Shown: piece after piece, positions 8,283 to 17,541 of the stretch | How the letters are laid out: each line of letters starts with the position of its first letter | Position numbering within the stretch: the stretch's first letter is position 1 | Source: Sandaracinaceae bacterium | Lineage (GTDB): Bacteria > Myxococcota_A > Polyangia > Polyangiales > JAFGIB01 | Direction of reading: 5' to 3' | DNA length: 43,214 nt | Assembly: GCA_017881055.1 (NCBI GenBank) | Contig: JADGRF010000111.1 | Location: 1 to 43,214 of the forward strand | Notes under the pieces: generated by a model | Databases searched by the model: none | Seen by the model: only the letters and a program-made list of their open reading frames with translations | What the model was told of the DNA's origin: nothing | Made by a program: the position numbers and the translations under genes

Positions 8283-9818
8283 TCAGGGCGGCGACAGCTG
8301 AGGCGTCGGTGCTGCGGTCGCAGGTGGCACCCGAGCAGGCGGCGGCACGCCCTGTGTGATCTGACGAACCATGCGGATGATCGCGCCCAAGTCGGTGGCG
8401 CCCGCGATCACGAAGGTCAAGCTGTAGGCCTGCGTGTCCACGATAGCCCAGTCGTTGGGCACGACGTATGGATTGGCGACCAGCGCCTGGCCCCAACCGA
8501 AGTCGAACTGAAAGCCCAACAGCATCTCGCCGCCTTGCCAATACGAGCCGATTCCCAGCGCTGCACCGACGTGATTGGTGCGCGCTTGCACGAGGTTGCC
8601 CACGGAGGGCGCGGGGTGCAGCGGTTCAAGCGACGTGAAGTTGGCCGAGATCCCGCTCAGCACGCTGAACGTCGGGCTCATGAAGTATTCGGCACCCATG
8701 CTTGGGTCGAACGTCACGCGATCGCGCACCCCGTACTTCTCGTGGCTGGGTAGCTGCGTGAGGCCCGCGGCCGCGCTGCGACTGGTGCTGACGGAGAAGT
8801 CGCCGCTCAGCTCGTCGCTGATCGGCAGGTCGACGGCGCCATCGAGCTCGAGCGTCAGCTTCTTCCACACGAAGCCAATTCCCGCCGCGGCACGCACGGG
8901 TGCGGAGGATCTCATCGAACCCGATGCGCTTGCGACGAGCGCAGCATCGTTGTCGGCGCCGGCCGTGGAGCGGTTGAAGGACCCTTTGTAGGCGCTGAAG
9001 ACGTGCAGCGACGGAAGCCGCAAGCTGGCGCCAAACGTGAACGGTTCGTAGTGATACGACACGCCCAGCACCGACGTCAGCTCGAACGAATAGCCGCTGC
9101 CGCTCGTGCCCAACGTCGAGGCGACCGTGCCGCCGCCGAGCTTGTTGCTCAGGCTGCTGCTGTTGATGCCGAACGAGTTGTACGAGTAGGCGACCTGCAG
9201 CGACGCGCCAATCGCGAGGTTCCTGTTCAAGTAGGTGCTGTACGTAAGCCCGAAGAACGTCCGGCTCCAGCGCCGCTGCAGCGATTGCACTTGCGAGGTC
9301 GGGCCGGCGGGCGTCGTGCCATTGAACCGGATCGCCTGCAGATCGACGTCATCGGATTCGAGCGCCGCAAAGCACACCGCGAGCTTGGTGCGTGGGACGT
9401 GCTCGGGAGGGAGATCGACCGGGGCTTTCCCATCGAGCTGTGCGAGATCCTGCAGTGTAAAGAACAGGCACAACGTCGAGGGCAAGACACGAAACGTGGG
9501 GACGAGCAGGCCCGTGCCGTCGGCGTTGGTCTTTCCGAACAACGACGTATCGACCGCTCCAGGCTCGTGAAAGTTCGAGAAGTGCATGAGCGAGAGCGCG
9601 TAGAAGTTCACCGAGAACGCCAGGCGCTCGTCGCGGATCCGCACGATCGTGGCAGGATTGGAGAACGGGGCAGAACCGTCGCTCGCGAGCGCTACGCCCG
9701 TGTTGCCCATGAGCACGGAACGACCACCCGTCGGCGCGAACGAGTCGTTGCCTTGGGCGTGAGCCGAGATCGGCGAGAGCGCGATTCCGAGCAGGATGAG
9801 CCACGAACAACCACGCAT
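8283..9818 (-). CDS. OmpP1/FadL-family outer membrane transport protein
   Basis: About 511 residues with a cleavable signal peptide (MRGCSWLILLGIALSPISAHA, then Q). The mature part begins with the pattern typical of FadL relatives: a Gly-rich start, GNTGVALASDGSAPFSNPAT with its NPA motif. Alternating polar and aromatic strands consistent with a beta barrel follow. The family transports hydrophobic compounds such as fatty acids across the outer membrane (established for FadL/TodX). The C-terminus is Pro-rich and lacks a clear terminal Phe, which is unusual for BAM-recognised barrels. I chose ATG at 9818 because AGGTG lies eight bases upstream; a GTG at 9827 is possible. It is a monocistronic unit facing the flippase. 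Confidence 0.72.
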   Translation of the reverse strand: MRGCSWLILLGIALSPISAHAQGNDSFAPTGGRSVLMGNTGVALASDGSAPFSNPATIVRIRDERLAFSVNFYALSLMHFSNFHEPGAVDTSLFGKTNADGTGLLVPTFRVLPSTLCLFFTLQDLAQLDGKAPVDLPPEHVPRTKLAVCFAALESDDVDLQAIRFNGTTPAGPTSQVQSLQRRWSRTFFGLTYSTYLNRNLAIGASLQVAYSYNSFGINSSSLSNKLGGGTVASTLGTSGSGYSFELTSVLGVSYHYEPFTFGASLRLPSLHVFSAYKGSFNRSTAGADNDAALVASASGSMRSSAPVRAAAGIGFVWKKLTLELDGAVDLPISDELSGDFSVSTSRSAAAGLTQLPSHEKYGVRDRVTFDPSMGAEYFMSPTFSVLSGISANFTSLEPLHPAPSVGNLVQARTNHVGAALGIGSYWQGGEMLLGFQFDFGWGQALVANPYVVPNDWAIVDTQAYSLTFVIAGATDLGAIIRMVRQITQGVPPPARVPPATAAPTPQLSPP

Positions 9819-9883
9819 GGAGCGCACCTACACACGCGGCCGCGGAATGCACCTCTTGGTGCGTCCCGCACAGGACGCCCAGC

Positions 9884-9913
9884 GGTCATTGGAGGTCATT
9901 GGAGGCCATTGCC
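9884..9913. repeat. 10-bp tandem repeat, three units
   Basis: GGTCATTGGA occurs twice and is followed by a third, diverged copy GGCCATTGCC. The array lies in the divergent interval between the OmpP1-like gene and cheB, ending about 30 bp before the cheB ATG. Copy-number change here would alter promoter or leader spacing. Confidence 0.75.
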
Positions 9914-9944
9914 AGCAGCCCGACTTTGTATCAAAACCAGCTGC

Positions 9945-10571
9945 ATGCCTGAGCCGAGTTATCCCTGCGTCGTAGCGATTGGTGCCTCGGCGGGCGGGCT
10001 CGCTGCATTCCAGGAGCTGATCGAGAATCTGCCGGTCGACACGGGGATGGCGTTCGTCCTGCTTTCGCACATTCTTCGCCGCTCGAAGAGCTTGTTGCCC
10101 GAGATCCTCGCGCGCGCGACGACCATGCCGGTGACTCAGGTCGCGACGAATCAGCAGATTCTCGCCAATCACGTGTACATCCTCCCGCCGGACAAGTTCC
10201 TGGAGATTCAGGGCAACTCCCTACACCTTCTGCCGCGACCGGACGAGCCACGCAACAACGCGATCGACCACTTTCTGTTCAGCCTGGCAGCTGACCAAGC
10301 TCGTGATTCGATCGGGGTCGTCCTCTCAGGAGAGGGCTCGGACGGGGCGGAAGGACTAAAGGTCCTGAAGGAGCAAGGCGGAATGACCATGGCGCAGGCC
10401 CCGGCCACCGCGTCTGCACCGTCCATGCCCATCAACGCGATCGAGATCGACCACGTGGATCACGTGCTTTCGCCGAAGGAGATCGCCGTCCGCTTGGGCT
10501 CGCGCGCGTGGTGCCAATCGAACATCAAGAAGGGCCCGCTCAAGGTCCTCTGGCTGGCGGACCGGAGCTAG
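9945..10571 (+). CDS. Stand-alone CheB-type protein-glutamate methylesterase domain
   Basis: The 208-residue protein is a CheB catalytic domain with no receiver. The catalytic triad is visible: Ser15 in GASAGG, His42 in LSHI, and Asp133 in GEGSDGAEG, matching Ser164/His190/Asp286 of enteric CheB. CheB removes methyl groups from, or deamidates, chemoreceptor glutamyl side chains (family knowledge). Without a receiver it cannot be controlled by direct CheA phosphorylation as in E. coli. No chemoreceptor, CheR or CheA gene is adjacent. Such domains are often fused to CheR-PAS-kinase proteins. The next two genes are kinase-like, so it may belong to their pathway (inference). The ATG at 9945 places the catalytic fold at the N-terminus. 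Its stop overlaps the convergent kinase stop within CTAG. Confidence 0.85.
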   Translation: MPEPSYPCVVAIGASAGGLAAFQELIENLPVDTGMAFVLLSHILRRSKSLLPEILARATTMPVTQVATNQQILANHVYILPPDKFLEIQGNSLHLLPRPDEPRNNAIDHFLFSLAADQARDSIGVVLSGEGSDGAEGLKVLKEQGGMTMAQAPATASAPSMPINAIEIDHVDHVLSPKEIAVRLGSRAWCQSNIKKGPLKVLWLADRS

Positions 10572-12253
10572 ATCGTCGGTTGCGCCGCGGCGCCTGTCAA
10601 CGCTGCGGTCACGTCGGTGACCATCGCTCGCACTTCGTCCGAGCCAAACGGCTTGGTTAGCAGCAACCGACCTGGCGCGGTCACGAAGGCATTGAGCGTT
10701 GGAGCGAGCGCGCCGCCGGTCATGAAGACGATCCCCCTCTTGAGCTCGGGCCAACGCATCTCGATGTGCTCCGCAAGCTCGACGCCCGTCATCTCGGGCA
10801 TCATGACATCGCACAACAAGACGTCGAAGCGCTCTCCCGCCGAAAGGCGAGTCAGCACGTCGTTGGAGCCGCTACTGACCAGCACGTCGTACTCGCGTGC
10901 CAGGAGGCGTCCGATGATGCGGGCGAGAGGCTGCTCGTCGTCCACGATCCACAGCCGTACGCGAGGCTCGGCGCGCTGCGCGACAGCCGGGACAGCGGGC
11001 ACAGCGAGCGGCGCTGCAGGATTCGCAGGAGCACGCGACAGCGCCTTGGACGTGACGGCCGGCCACACGCCGCTGGCATAGCACGGCAAGCGCACGACGA
11101 AGCGGTTGCCGGAGTCCGGTCGTATGTCAACCTCGAGCTGGCCCTGGTGCGCTTCGATGATCTCGCGACACAGGGGCAACCCGAGACCTATTCCCCGTGT
11201 ACCGCCGAGCTCCGGCGCCGCTTCAAACACGCGGGTGAGCGCGTCGGATGCGGCGCTGGGGGCGGAGCCTGCGATCTCGATGACCACGTACCCGTTCTCG
11301 CTGCGCGTCGCGAGACGCACCTCGTTCTGTAGCGAGTCGGTAGCTAGGTCCGTGCGCGCCGCGTGGATGAGTATGTGAATGATGACTTGGGTGAGCCGGG
11401 TCTCGTTGCCCCAAACATCGGGGATCGGCGCATAGTCTCGTGTCAGCTGCGGACGCGACAGGAGCGTGTGCCACGCGGTCTCGATCGCCGCCTCGATCAC
11501 GCGGTGGACTGCAATCGGATGACGCTCGTCGTCTGCTTGCAGGCAAAGGTCCTGCAGGTTACGCACGACCACTTGAACGCGCTGCAGGCCGGAGCGGCCA
11601 TCGGCCACGTGCTTGTCGACCGCATCGATGCGCTGCCGCAGCCGGTCTATGACTTCGCGTTCGGCCGCGGTCCGTGACGGACCTTCGAGCAGCGCCAGAT
11701 CCTGTCGACAATCCGGCAGGAACCGCTCAATCAACGCCAGGCTCGCCATCGCGAACAGCAGCGGGTTGTTGACTTCGTGCCCCACGCTGCTCGCGACCGT
11801 GCCCAGCACAGCCAAGCGGCCTGCCTGCTCGAGGCCCTCGATCAGCCGGTGGTGGTCGTGCTCGACCAAGACGCGCGCAACGGTCGACAGCAGCTCCTCG
11901 GTACCGAACGGCTTCAGCAGCGAGCCGTCCGCGTGAATCGCGGCAGCTTTCGCGCTGGTGTCGGCGGTCATGATCACGACCGGAATGTCCGCGATCGCGC
12001 TGTCTGCGCGCTGTGCGACGCGAAACTCCCAACCGTCCATCATCGGCATCCGCAGATCGAGCAGGAGCAGGTCGGCCGGACATTCGCGCAAGCGCGCCAA
12101 CGCGGTTCGGCCATCGCAATGACACTCCACTTCGTATCCAGCACCGACCAGAACCGCTCTCATGCTTTCGCCCGTGTCGGGATCGTCATCGAGCAAGAAC
12201 ACGCGCGGCGCACGGGTGGGGGGGGTCGATGTGGTTATCGCGCCTTGCATCAT
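10568..12253 (-). CDS. Receiver-histidine kinase-receiver protein with degenerate ATP-binding boxes
   Basis: This is a 561-residue soluble protein. Receiver 1 (17-130) has phospho-acceptor Asp66 and the LKPFG lysine. The DHp helix carries SSVGHEVNNPL with His159. An HATPase-like region covers roughly 260-405. Receiver 2 (425-550) has Asp482 and Lys534. The kinase domain looks damaged at motif level. The N-box reads IIHILIHAAR, with His where the Mg-ATP-binding Asn belongs. The G1 box reads IAGSAPSAA instead of a DxGxG form, and the F-box region is FEAAPEL. Only the G2 loop GTRGIGLGL is intact. It may not autophosphorylate and could act as a phosphatase, phosphorelay scaffold or partner (inference). 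The start ATGATG at 12253 follows AAGGACG. It is divergent from a second, broken kinase gene. Confidence 0.85.
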   Translation of the reverse strand: MMQGAITTSTPPTRAPRVFLLDDDPDTGESMRAVLVGAGYEVECHCDGRTALARLRECPADLLLLDLRMPMMDGWEFRVAQRADSAIADIPVVIMTADTSAKAAAIHADGSLLKPFGTEELLSTVARVLVEHDHHRLIEGLEQAGRLAVLGTVASSVGHEVNNPLLFAMASLALIERFLPDCRQDLALLEGPSRTAAEREVIDRLRQRIDAVDKHVADGRSGLQRVQVVVRNLQDLCLQADDERHPIAVHRVIEAAIETAWHTLLSRPQLTRDYAPIPDVWGNETRLTQVIIHILIHAARTDLATDSLQNEVRLATRSENGYVVIEIAGSAPSAASDALTRVFEAAPELGGTRGIGLGLPLCREIIEAHQGQLEVDIRPDSGNRFVVRLPCYASGVWPAVTSKALSRAPANPAAPLAVPAVPAVAQRAEPRVRLWIVDDEQPLARIIGRLLAREYDVLVSSGSNDVLTRLSAGERFDVLLCDVMMPEMTGVELAEHIEMRWPELKRGIVFMTGGALAPTLNAFVTAPGRLLLTKPFGSDEVRAMVTDVTAALTGAAAQPTI

Positions 12254-12562
12254 AGCGGATCGTCCTTGGGTGCCAACAGTGCAACCGACGCTGGCACCGA
12301 AAGCGTGCAGACACCATATGCGTACGCCCGACGTTAAAACAGCAGGCTAAACCAAGCCTCTTGCCACGCGTCCATCGGCAACTATATCACGCGGGTGCAT
12401 CGTCCGCCGCCGAGGACGTCGCGCTCGTGGTCTTGCGCTCGACGCGTTGGAACTAATCTGTATTTATCGACGAAGGTGACGGACCAGGTGCTGGTCTTAG
12501 GACATGGGGTATGGGAGACAACCGGCGTGGATCGCGACGGTGCCGCCTCCACGGGGGATACG
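12254..12562. promoter_or_regulatory. Divergent intergenic region between two kinase genes
   Basis: These 309 bp hold no convincing gene. They are visibly richer in A and T than the flanks near 12320-12350, 12375-12395 and 12445-12475, as expected for divergent promoters. I cannot place -35/-10 boxes with confidence. Confidence 0.4.
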
Positions 12563-14249
12563 ATGCACGACGTCGCGAACGACGAACGACCCTTGCTTGT
12601 GCGCGCGGATGCGATGGAACGCATCTACGAGCTGCAGATTCGTCAGACCGAGCTGCAGATGCAAAACGACTCGTTGCGTGAAGCCCAGAAGAACCTCGGC
12701 CGTGCGCACGAGCGCTACCGGAACATGTTCGAGTACGGACCAGTCGCATACCTGAGCGTCGGACCCTGCACTGCGATCGTCGAGGCCAATCGCGCTGCGG
12801 TCCAGCTGTTTGCCACAGCACGAGCGGCGCTGATCGGAACCCGCCTGTCGTCGTTCGTGGCGCCGGAACACGTGGATGGGTTCGCTCGACACCGCAGCGA
12901 CGTACGCGCATCCGACGCGGTCACGAGCTGCCGGTTGGAGCTGCTGCTTTCGGATATGCGGCGTCACGTGCGGCTCGACAGCGTGCGCATCGACGACGGC
13001 TCCGGCGAAGCCTGGCGAGTAGCGATCGACGACGAAACGCGCCTGCGTCAGCTGGACCCCGTGACTCGTGACTACGAGTCCATGTTTGCGGTGCTCGACG
13101 CGGCAGGCCTCGTCGTACTGCTCGATGCGCACAGCCGCCTCGTGCGAGTCAACGGTGCATGCAAGCGTGGCCTGTGCGACGACCGCGACGTGCTGCAGTT
13201 GCCTTTTTGCGACGTATTCGGAGAGCGCCGGCAGCGAGCCAACCTGCGTCATCGCTTCGAGACGCTGCTGGCCTCGGGTGTGCCAACCGAGTGGGAAAGC
13301 ACGTGCACGGCTAGCGACGGCGCGAAGCACACGGTGCTGTGGTCCGCGACGCTGCTCGACAGCGGCCTCAACGTGCCTCGCCACATGATCGTGATGGGCA
13401 ACGATCTAACGGCGCGCAAGCAGCTCGAAGCGCGCCTGCTCGCGGCCGATCGCTTGGCGGCCCTGGGAACGCTCGCGGCCGGCGTCGGACACGAGATCAA
13501 CAACCCGCTTGCGTAAAGGTCACGCTGACGTGCACACGGTGCGGCTGTGCGTGCGGGAAGAGAACGACCACGTGATCGTCGAAGTGATCGACAGCGGTGT
13601 GGGTATCGATCCGGAAAACAAGACCCGCATCTTCGATCCGTTCTTCACGACGAAAGCGATCGGCGAAGGCATCGGACTCGGTCTCTCGGTGTGTCACAGC
13701 ATCGTCGCCGACCTGTGCGGGACGCTGGAGGTCGAAAGCGCCTTGGGTCAGGGCGCCACGTTCCGCGTCACGGTGCCTTGCGCGAAACGGCGAGCCGAGG
13801 CAGAGCCGTCGAGCGCCGCACACGCCCCCGCGCCGCTCGGCGATGCGCTCCGCATCCTGCTGGTGGATGACGAGCCCAAGCTGCTCGCGTCTCTTGCGCA
13901 GATGCTCGGCGACCATCACGTCCATACTGCGAGCTCCGGCCGAGCCGCCCTCGAGCTCTGCGCCCGGGACGAATACGACGTGATCTTCTGCGACGTGCAG
14001 ATGCCGGCGCTCTCGGGCGAAGACTTCCACGGGGAGCTCCTGCAGCTGCGTCCGGGGCAGGAACGCCGCATCGTCTTCATGACCGGCGGCGCTTTCACCC
14101 AGCGCGCGCGGGACTTCGTGCTGCGAATTCGCAACCGCGTGTTACACAAACCGTTCACGAGCGAAGCTATCCAGGCCGTGATCGCGCAGCAAGCGGCGGA
14201 ATTGCCAGGAGCGACCCGACCTCGCCCCGTGCTCTCAGCTTCCGGCTGA
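12563..14249 (+). pseudogene. PAS-domain hybrid histidine kinase disrupted by internal deletion and frameshift
   Basis: The first frame (12563-13516) encodes an N-terminal coiled coil, two PAS-like regions and the start of a DHp domain. It stops right after the phospho-acceptor block GVGHEINNPLA. A different frame (13509-14249, only a TTG at its head) resumes inside an HATPase domain with HADVHTVRLCV, G1 DSGVGI, F-box FDPFFTTK, and G2 EGIGLGLSV. It ends in a complete receiver (DVQMP acceptor, HKPF lysine). Compared with the usual family layout, about 100-120 codons are missing, including the rest of the DHp hairpin and the N-box. One deletion that also shifts the frame explains the pattern. 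The two parts could be expressed separately, but neither would be a kinase alone. I chose ATG 12563 because GGGGGA precedes it. An assembly collapse is the main alternative. Confidence 0.75.
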
Positions 14250-14275
14250 CGCCCTTTTGGAAACCACTACCGCCA

Positions 14276-16222
14276 TCACTCGGGGCCCGGACAGGTCCAC
14301 TCGAGGCCGACGTTACTCACGCGAGGCGCGCCGATAGCGCCGTGCGCGCGCAGCGTCAAGCGAAGCTCGATCGCACCGCCCGCGGGCAGCTCGACCGGAA
14401 GAGTCGTTGCATCGCGCGGAAGCTCACCGAGCGTCTCGTACTTTGCAGCTGACAATCCACTCGTATCCGCCGCGTGCCGCAGCTCGATGAGCACTTGCGC
14501 GTCCGGCCCCACGAGCGCGCCGATGTGCAGGGACTTCCATTGCGTGATGGACTGCGCGGTCCCCGCGTCCGACGCCGTGCTCTCGTGACCGCAGCCGGAG
14601 AAGACGTGCGTCACCTGCGCCTCGGGCACGAGCTCTCCGCCGAGAGCAACGCCCGTCATGTCGCCGAGCGCGCGCGGCCCCTGGCCCACGCTAAGCTGCG
14701 CCATCACCTGCTCGTGCACGGGATCGAAGCCCGTCACCAAGCCGTTGCCGTGCGTGCCCCCGAGCGCGCTCGCCACCCACACGCGCCCGGTGCCGTCAGT
14801 GGCGATCGCGGCAGCCTCGTACGGCGTGAGCTTGCCCTTCGCGAGCGGAAACGTCGTCACGACCCTGAGCGGGTTCTGCGTGACGCGCGCGAGTTCGCCC
14901 GAATCGAGGGCGACCCACGCCTCGTCGGCGCGCATGCTGATGCCGCGCGGTGTGAGCAGATCGGGAACGTTCGCGAGACGAAACCGCTCCTGCACCGGAT
15001 CATACGAGAACACACTCTCGCAGTCGCCACCGCTGAGCAGGATGCGTCCCTGCGGATCGATCGCGAGGCTCTCGAGCGCGTAGCACGCAAAGGGCACTTT
15101 CTTCACGTTGACCGCCGGCGGCGACACCCCCTGGTCGATGTGCACGAGTAAGCCGGCGCGATCGATCAACCACAGGTCGCCCCAGGGCCCGAACGCCGCC
15201 GCGTAAGGTGCAACGCCTGGCAACGCGACGCGCGCCAGCTGCTTTCCCGTGGCGCCGTCGAGCTCCACCACGGCATGCGCGTGCGCGAGACCGACCCAGA
15301 TCTGGCCCGCGGGGTCGCCATCCGGACCGACCGCACCGTCCACGGCGAGCGCGCGCGCGTCGTCTCCTTTCGCACCCACCGGGACGCGCAGCACGACACA
15401 GTCGTCGCTGCCGAGCGCGCGCACATCGGAGGGGCCGTGCGAGGTGCGAAGCGCGCTGCCGCTGACGGCGGCACAGCGACTGACGTCGCCCGCGATCTTC
15501 GTGAGCATGGCCTGGCCCTTCACGGAACCGTCGAGAAACCAGGCGTCGCCTGCGTGATCGACCGCGACGCGGATCGGCGAGCCGAGCGCGGTTCGATAGC
15601 GCGCCAGCTCGACGTCCTTGTCGGTGTCGATCTTCGAGACCGTACCCTCGTCGGTGTTGGGCACCCAGAGCGTCTGCAGATTGCGCGTGATGCGTCGCAG
15701 CGTGAGCTCGCCGGCCTCCGTCACGTCGAGATCGCCCTGCGCTAAAAACGGCGACAGCGGGGGGCCCCAGACACCGCCCACGCAAGCGGCGTTGCAGCCG
15801 CCGCACGGACTGCGTACGCCTTCGTCGACGATGCCGTCGCAGTCGTCGTCGAGGTCGTTGCACAACTCGGGCGTCGGAATCACTTCGCCATCACAACTCC
15901 CGAACGTACCCTCGGCGCACGACGAGACTCCGCCGCGACACGGGCCGACGTTGAGCGTCTCGGCGGCGCCTTCGTAGCAAGCGCTCGCCTCACCCGTCAG
16001 GCACGGGCAACCCGGAGCGCTCGGCGAAGCGTCGCAATCGGGGACGGCGGCGTCGCAGTCGGCGCCGCGCAGCGGATCGTGGTCGTTGCAATCGGGGCCG
16101 CGTGCGCAGCCGAGGCCGCGACCGTCGCCATCGGCGTCGTGGCACGGCTGCGCACCGCAGGCGCCGCCGAGCCACAAGCCGGCCACCAGAAGACACGCGC
16201 TGCGCAGAGCCCGGCGATGCAC
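14276..16222 (-). CDS. Lipoprotein with MopE-like metal-binding motif and beta-propeller
   Basis: This is a 648-residue predicted lipoprotein whose signal region ends in LWLGGAC. The N-terminal 130 residues are Cys- and Asp-rich, with DADGDG and ELCNDLDDDCDGIVDEG. The latter is the putative metal-binding motif seen in MopE-type and many myxobacterial surface proteins. A long region of repeated blades follows (NLQTLWVPNTDEGTVSKID, QIWVGLAHAHAVVELDG and similar), resembling NHL/YVTN beta-propellers. A C-terminal beta domain completes the protein. The role is unknown; calcium-stabilised surface binding is inferred. The start is the GTG at 16222, chosen because it directly precedes the basic and hydrophobic signal region. 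No upstream ATG in frame fits. It diverges from the epimerase gene across 67 bp. Confidence 0.75.
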   Translation of the reverse strand: MHRRALRSACLLVAGLWLGGACGAQPCHDADGDGRGLGCARGPDCNDHDPLRGADCDAAVPDCDASPSAPGCPCLTGEASACYEGAAETLNVGPCRGGVSSCAEGTFGSCDGEVIPTPELCNDLDDDCDGIVDEGVRSPCGGCNAACVGGVWGPPLSPFLAQGDLDVTEAGELTLRRITRNLQTLWVPNTDEGTVSKIDTDKDVELARYRTALGSPIRVAVDHAGDAWFLDGSVKGQAMLTKIAGDVSRCAAVSGSALRTSHGPSDVRALGSDDCVVLRVPVGAKGDDARALAVDGAVGPDGDPAGQIWVGLAHAHAVVELDGATGKQLARVALPGVAPYAAAFGPWGDLWLIDRAGLLVHIDQGVSPPAVNVKKVPFACYALESLAIDPQGRILLSGGDCESVFSYDPVQERFRLANVPDLLTPRGISMRADEAWVALDSGELARVTQNPLRVVTTFPLAKGKLTPYEAAAIATDGTGRVWVASALGGTHGNGLVTGFDPVHEQVMAQLSVGQGPRALGDMTGVALGGELVPEAQVTHVFSGCGHESTASDAGTAQSITQWKSLHIGALVGPDAQVLIELRHAADTSGLSAAKYETLGELPRDATTLPVELPAGGAIELRLTLRAHGAIGAPRVSNVGLEWTCPGPE

Positions 16223-16289
16223 CGCGCGATCGTAGCATCGCCATTGCGAGACGTGGTGCTGGCGGCGCAGCTGCGGTAGGAAAGGCGTC

Positions 16290-17354
16290 ATGACGGTGTA
16301 TCTCGTCACGGGCGCGACCGGTTTCGTGGGCCAGGCACTCACGCGTCGTTTACTGGGTGGAGCGAGCCCAGCCGCAAGCCCAGCCACAAACGAAGTGCGC
16401 GTGCTGGTCCGCAACGCCGAGGCCGGCACGCACGCGCTGCCCGGAACCCGGCCCCAGGTCGCGAGTCTCGGCGACCCGAATGCGATCGCGGATGCAGCGC
16501 GGGGTGTGGACGTGATCTTCCACTGCGCCGGCGAGAACGACGCGCGTGCTGCACCGCAGGCGTTTTCGTGGATCAACGTCGCGGGCACCGAGAACGTGAT
16601 CAACGCAGCACGACACGCGGGTGTGCGGCGCGTAGTGCACCTGTCGTGTGCGGACGCCACGCTCGTGAACCGCGATCGTATGAGCTGGAAAGAAACCACC
16701 GCGCTCAGCGAGGCCGCGCTCGATGCCTGCACACGCTCGAAGCTGCTCGCGGAAGAGCTCGCGCTGCAAGCGAACGCGCGTGAGCTCGAGGTCTGCGCGC
16801 TGCGGCCCGCCTGGATCTGGGGCGCCGGCGATCGACGCACGTTGCCCGCGCTGTACGAAGAATCGCAACGCGGCCGCGTGCAGCTCTGCGGCAACGGCAA
16901 AAACCTGGTGCCCACGACCAACATCGCCAACATCGTCGACGCGTTCATGCTGGCGAGCAGCGCCGAGCGCGCTCCCGGCCACGCCTATCACGTGCTCGAT
17001 GCCGAGCTACTCAACGCCGCCGAGTTCCTCGGCCATCTCTGCAACGCGCTGGGAGTGGCCGCCCCGGCGCGCTCGCTCTACACAATCGCGTACACAGCTG
17101 CGTGTGTGAGAGCCCGCCTCAATCGACCCGGCCTGACTCCCGCCGATGTAGTCCGTCGCGGCCGCAGCTCCCTCTTCGACGCCCAAGCCGCCGCCCGCGA
17201 CCTCCACTACCAGCCCAACACCAGCCTAGAGGCCGGCCTTCAGACTCTCTCCTCCTGGCTCACCGAAATCGGCGGCCCCAAGTCCCTGCTCCCGCTGCGC
17301 CGCCACCCTTCGACCGAAGCCGACATCGCCCCTTTGATCCGGCTAGCCACTTGA
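16290..17354 (+). CDS. NAD(P)-dependent epimerase/dehydratase-like (extended SDR) protein
   Basis: The 354-residue protein begins with the Rossmann motif VTGATGFVGQALTRRL, so NAD(P) binding is well supported. The body matches extended SDRs such as the 3-beta-HSD/epimerase group: HCAGENDAR, VNVAGTENVINAA-type block, and ALRPAWIWGAGD. The usual catalytic Tyr-x-x-x-Lys reads Cys-x-x-x-Lys here (DACTRSKLLAEE), so classical redox chemistry may be altered. The upstream Ser of the triad is plausible in VVHLSCADA. The substrate is unknown. A short repeat (GAGCCCAGCCGCAAGCCCAG) lies inside codons 28-35, a low-complexity insertion compared with family members. The start at 16290 gives the Rossmann fold at residue 5. 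It stands alone, followed by a decayed regulator. Confidence 0.8.
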   Translation: MTVYLVTGATGFVGQALTRRLLGGASPAASPATNEVRVLVRNAEAGTHALPGTRPQVASLGDPNAIADAARGVDVIFHCAGENDARAAPQAFSWINVAGTENVINAARHAGVRRVVHLSCADATLVNRDRMSWKETTALSEAALDACTRSKLLAEELALQANARELEVCALRPAWIWGAGDRRTLPALYEESQRGRVQLCGNGKNLVPTTNIANIVDAFMLASSAERAPGHAYHVLDAELLNAAEFLGHLCNALGVAAPARSLYTIAYTAACVRARLNRPGLTPADVVRRGRSSLFDAQAAARDLHYQPNTSLEAGLQTLSSWLTEIGGPKSLLPLRRHPSTEADIAPLIRLAT

Positions 17355-17541
17355 GCGCGAGCGCGCCGAAGGCCGCGTGATCAGGCCGCGCTCTTCCCCG
17401 CGCCAAGCGCAGCGAAGGACGGGGACGCTGCGGCCCTGCGTCTGGTGGTCGAGCTCACACGCGGACGCGCGATGTAAGGGGACGATCCACTCGACTTCCT
17501 TTTCAACGAATTCGTCATCTTGACGGTAATGTTCATCGTGA

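Noticed and set aside
9003-9944. Upstream in-frame extension of the cheB gene
   Set aside because: The extension is Arg-rich and lies antisense to the OmpP1-like gene. The CheB fold starts right after ATG 9945.
16223-16948. N-terminal extension of the MopE-like lipoprotein
   Set aside because: It lies antisense to the epimerase gene. The lipoprotein signal peptide begins at 16222, so an extension would bury it.
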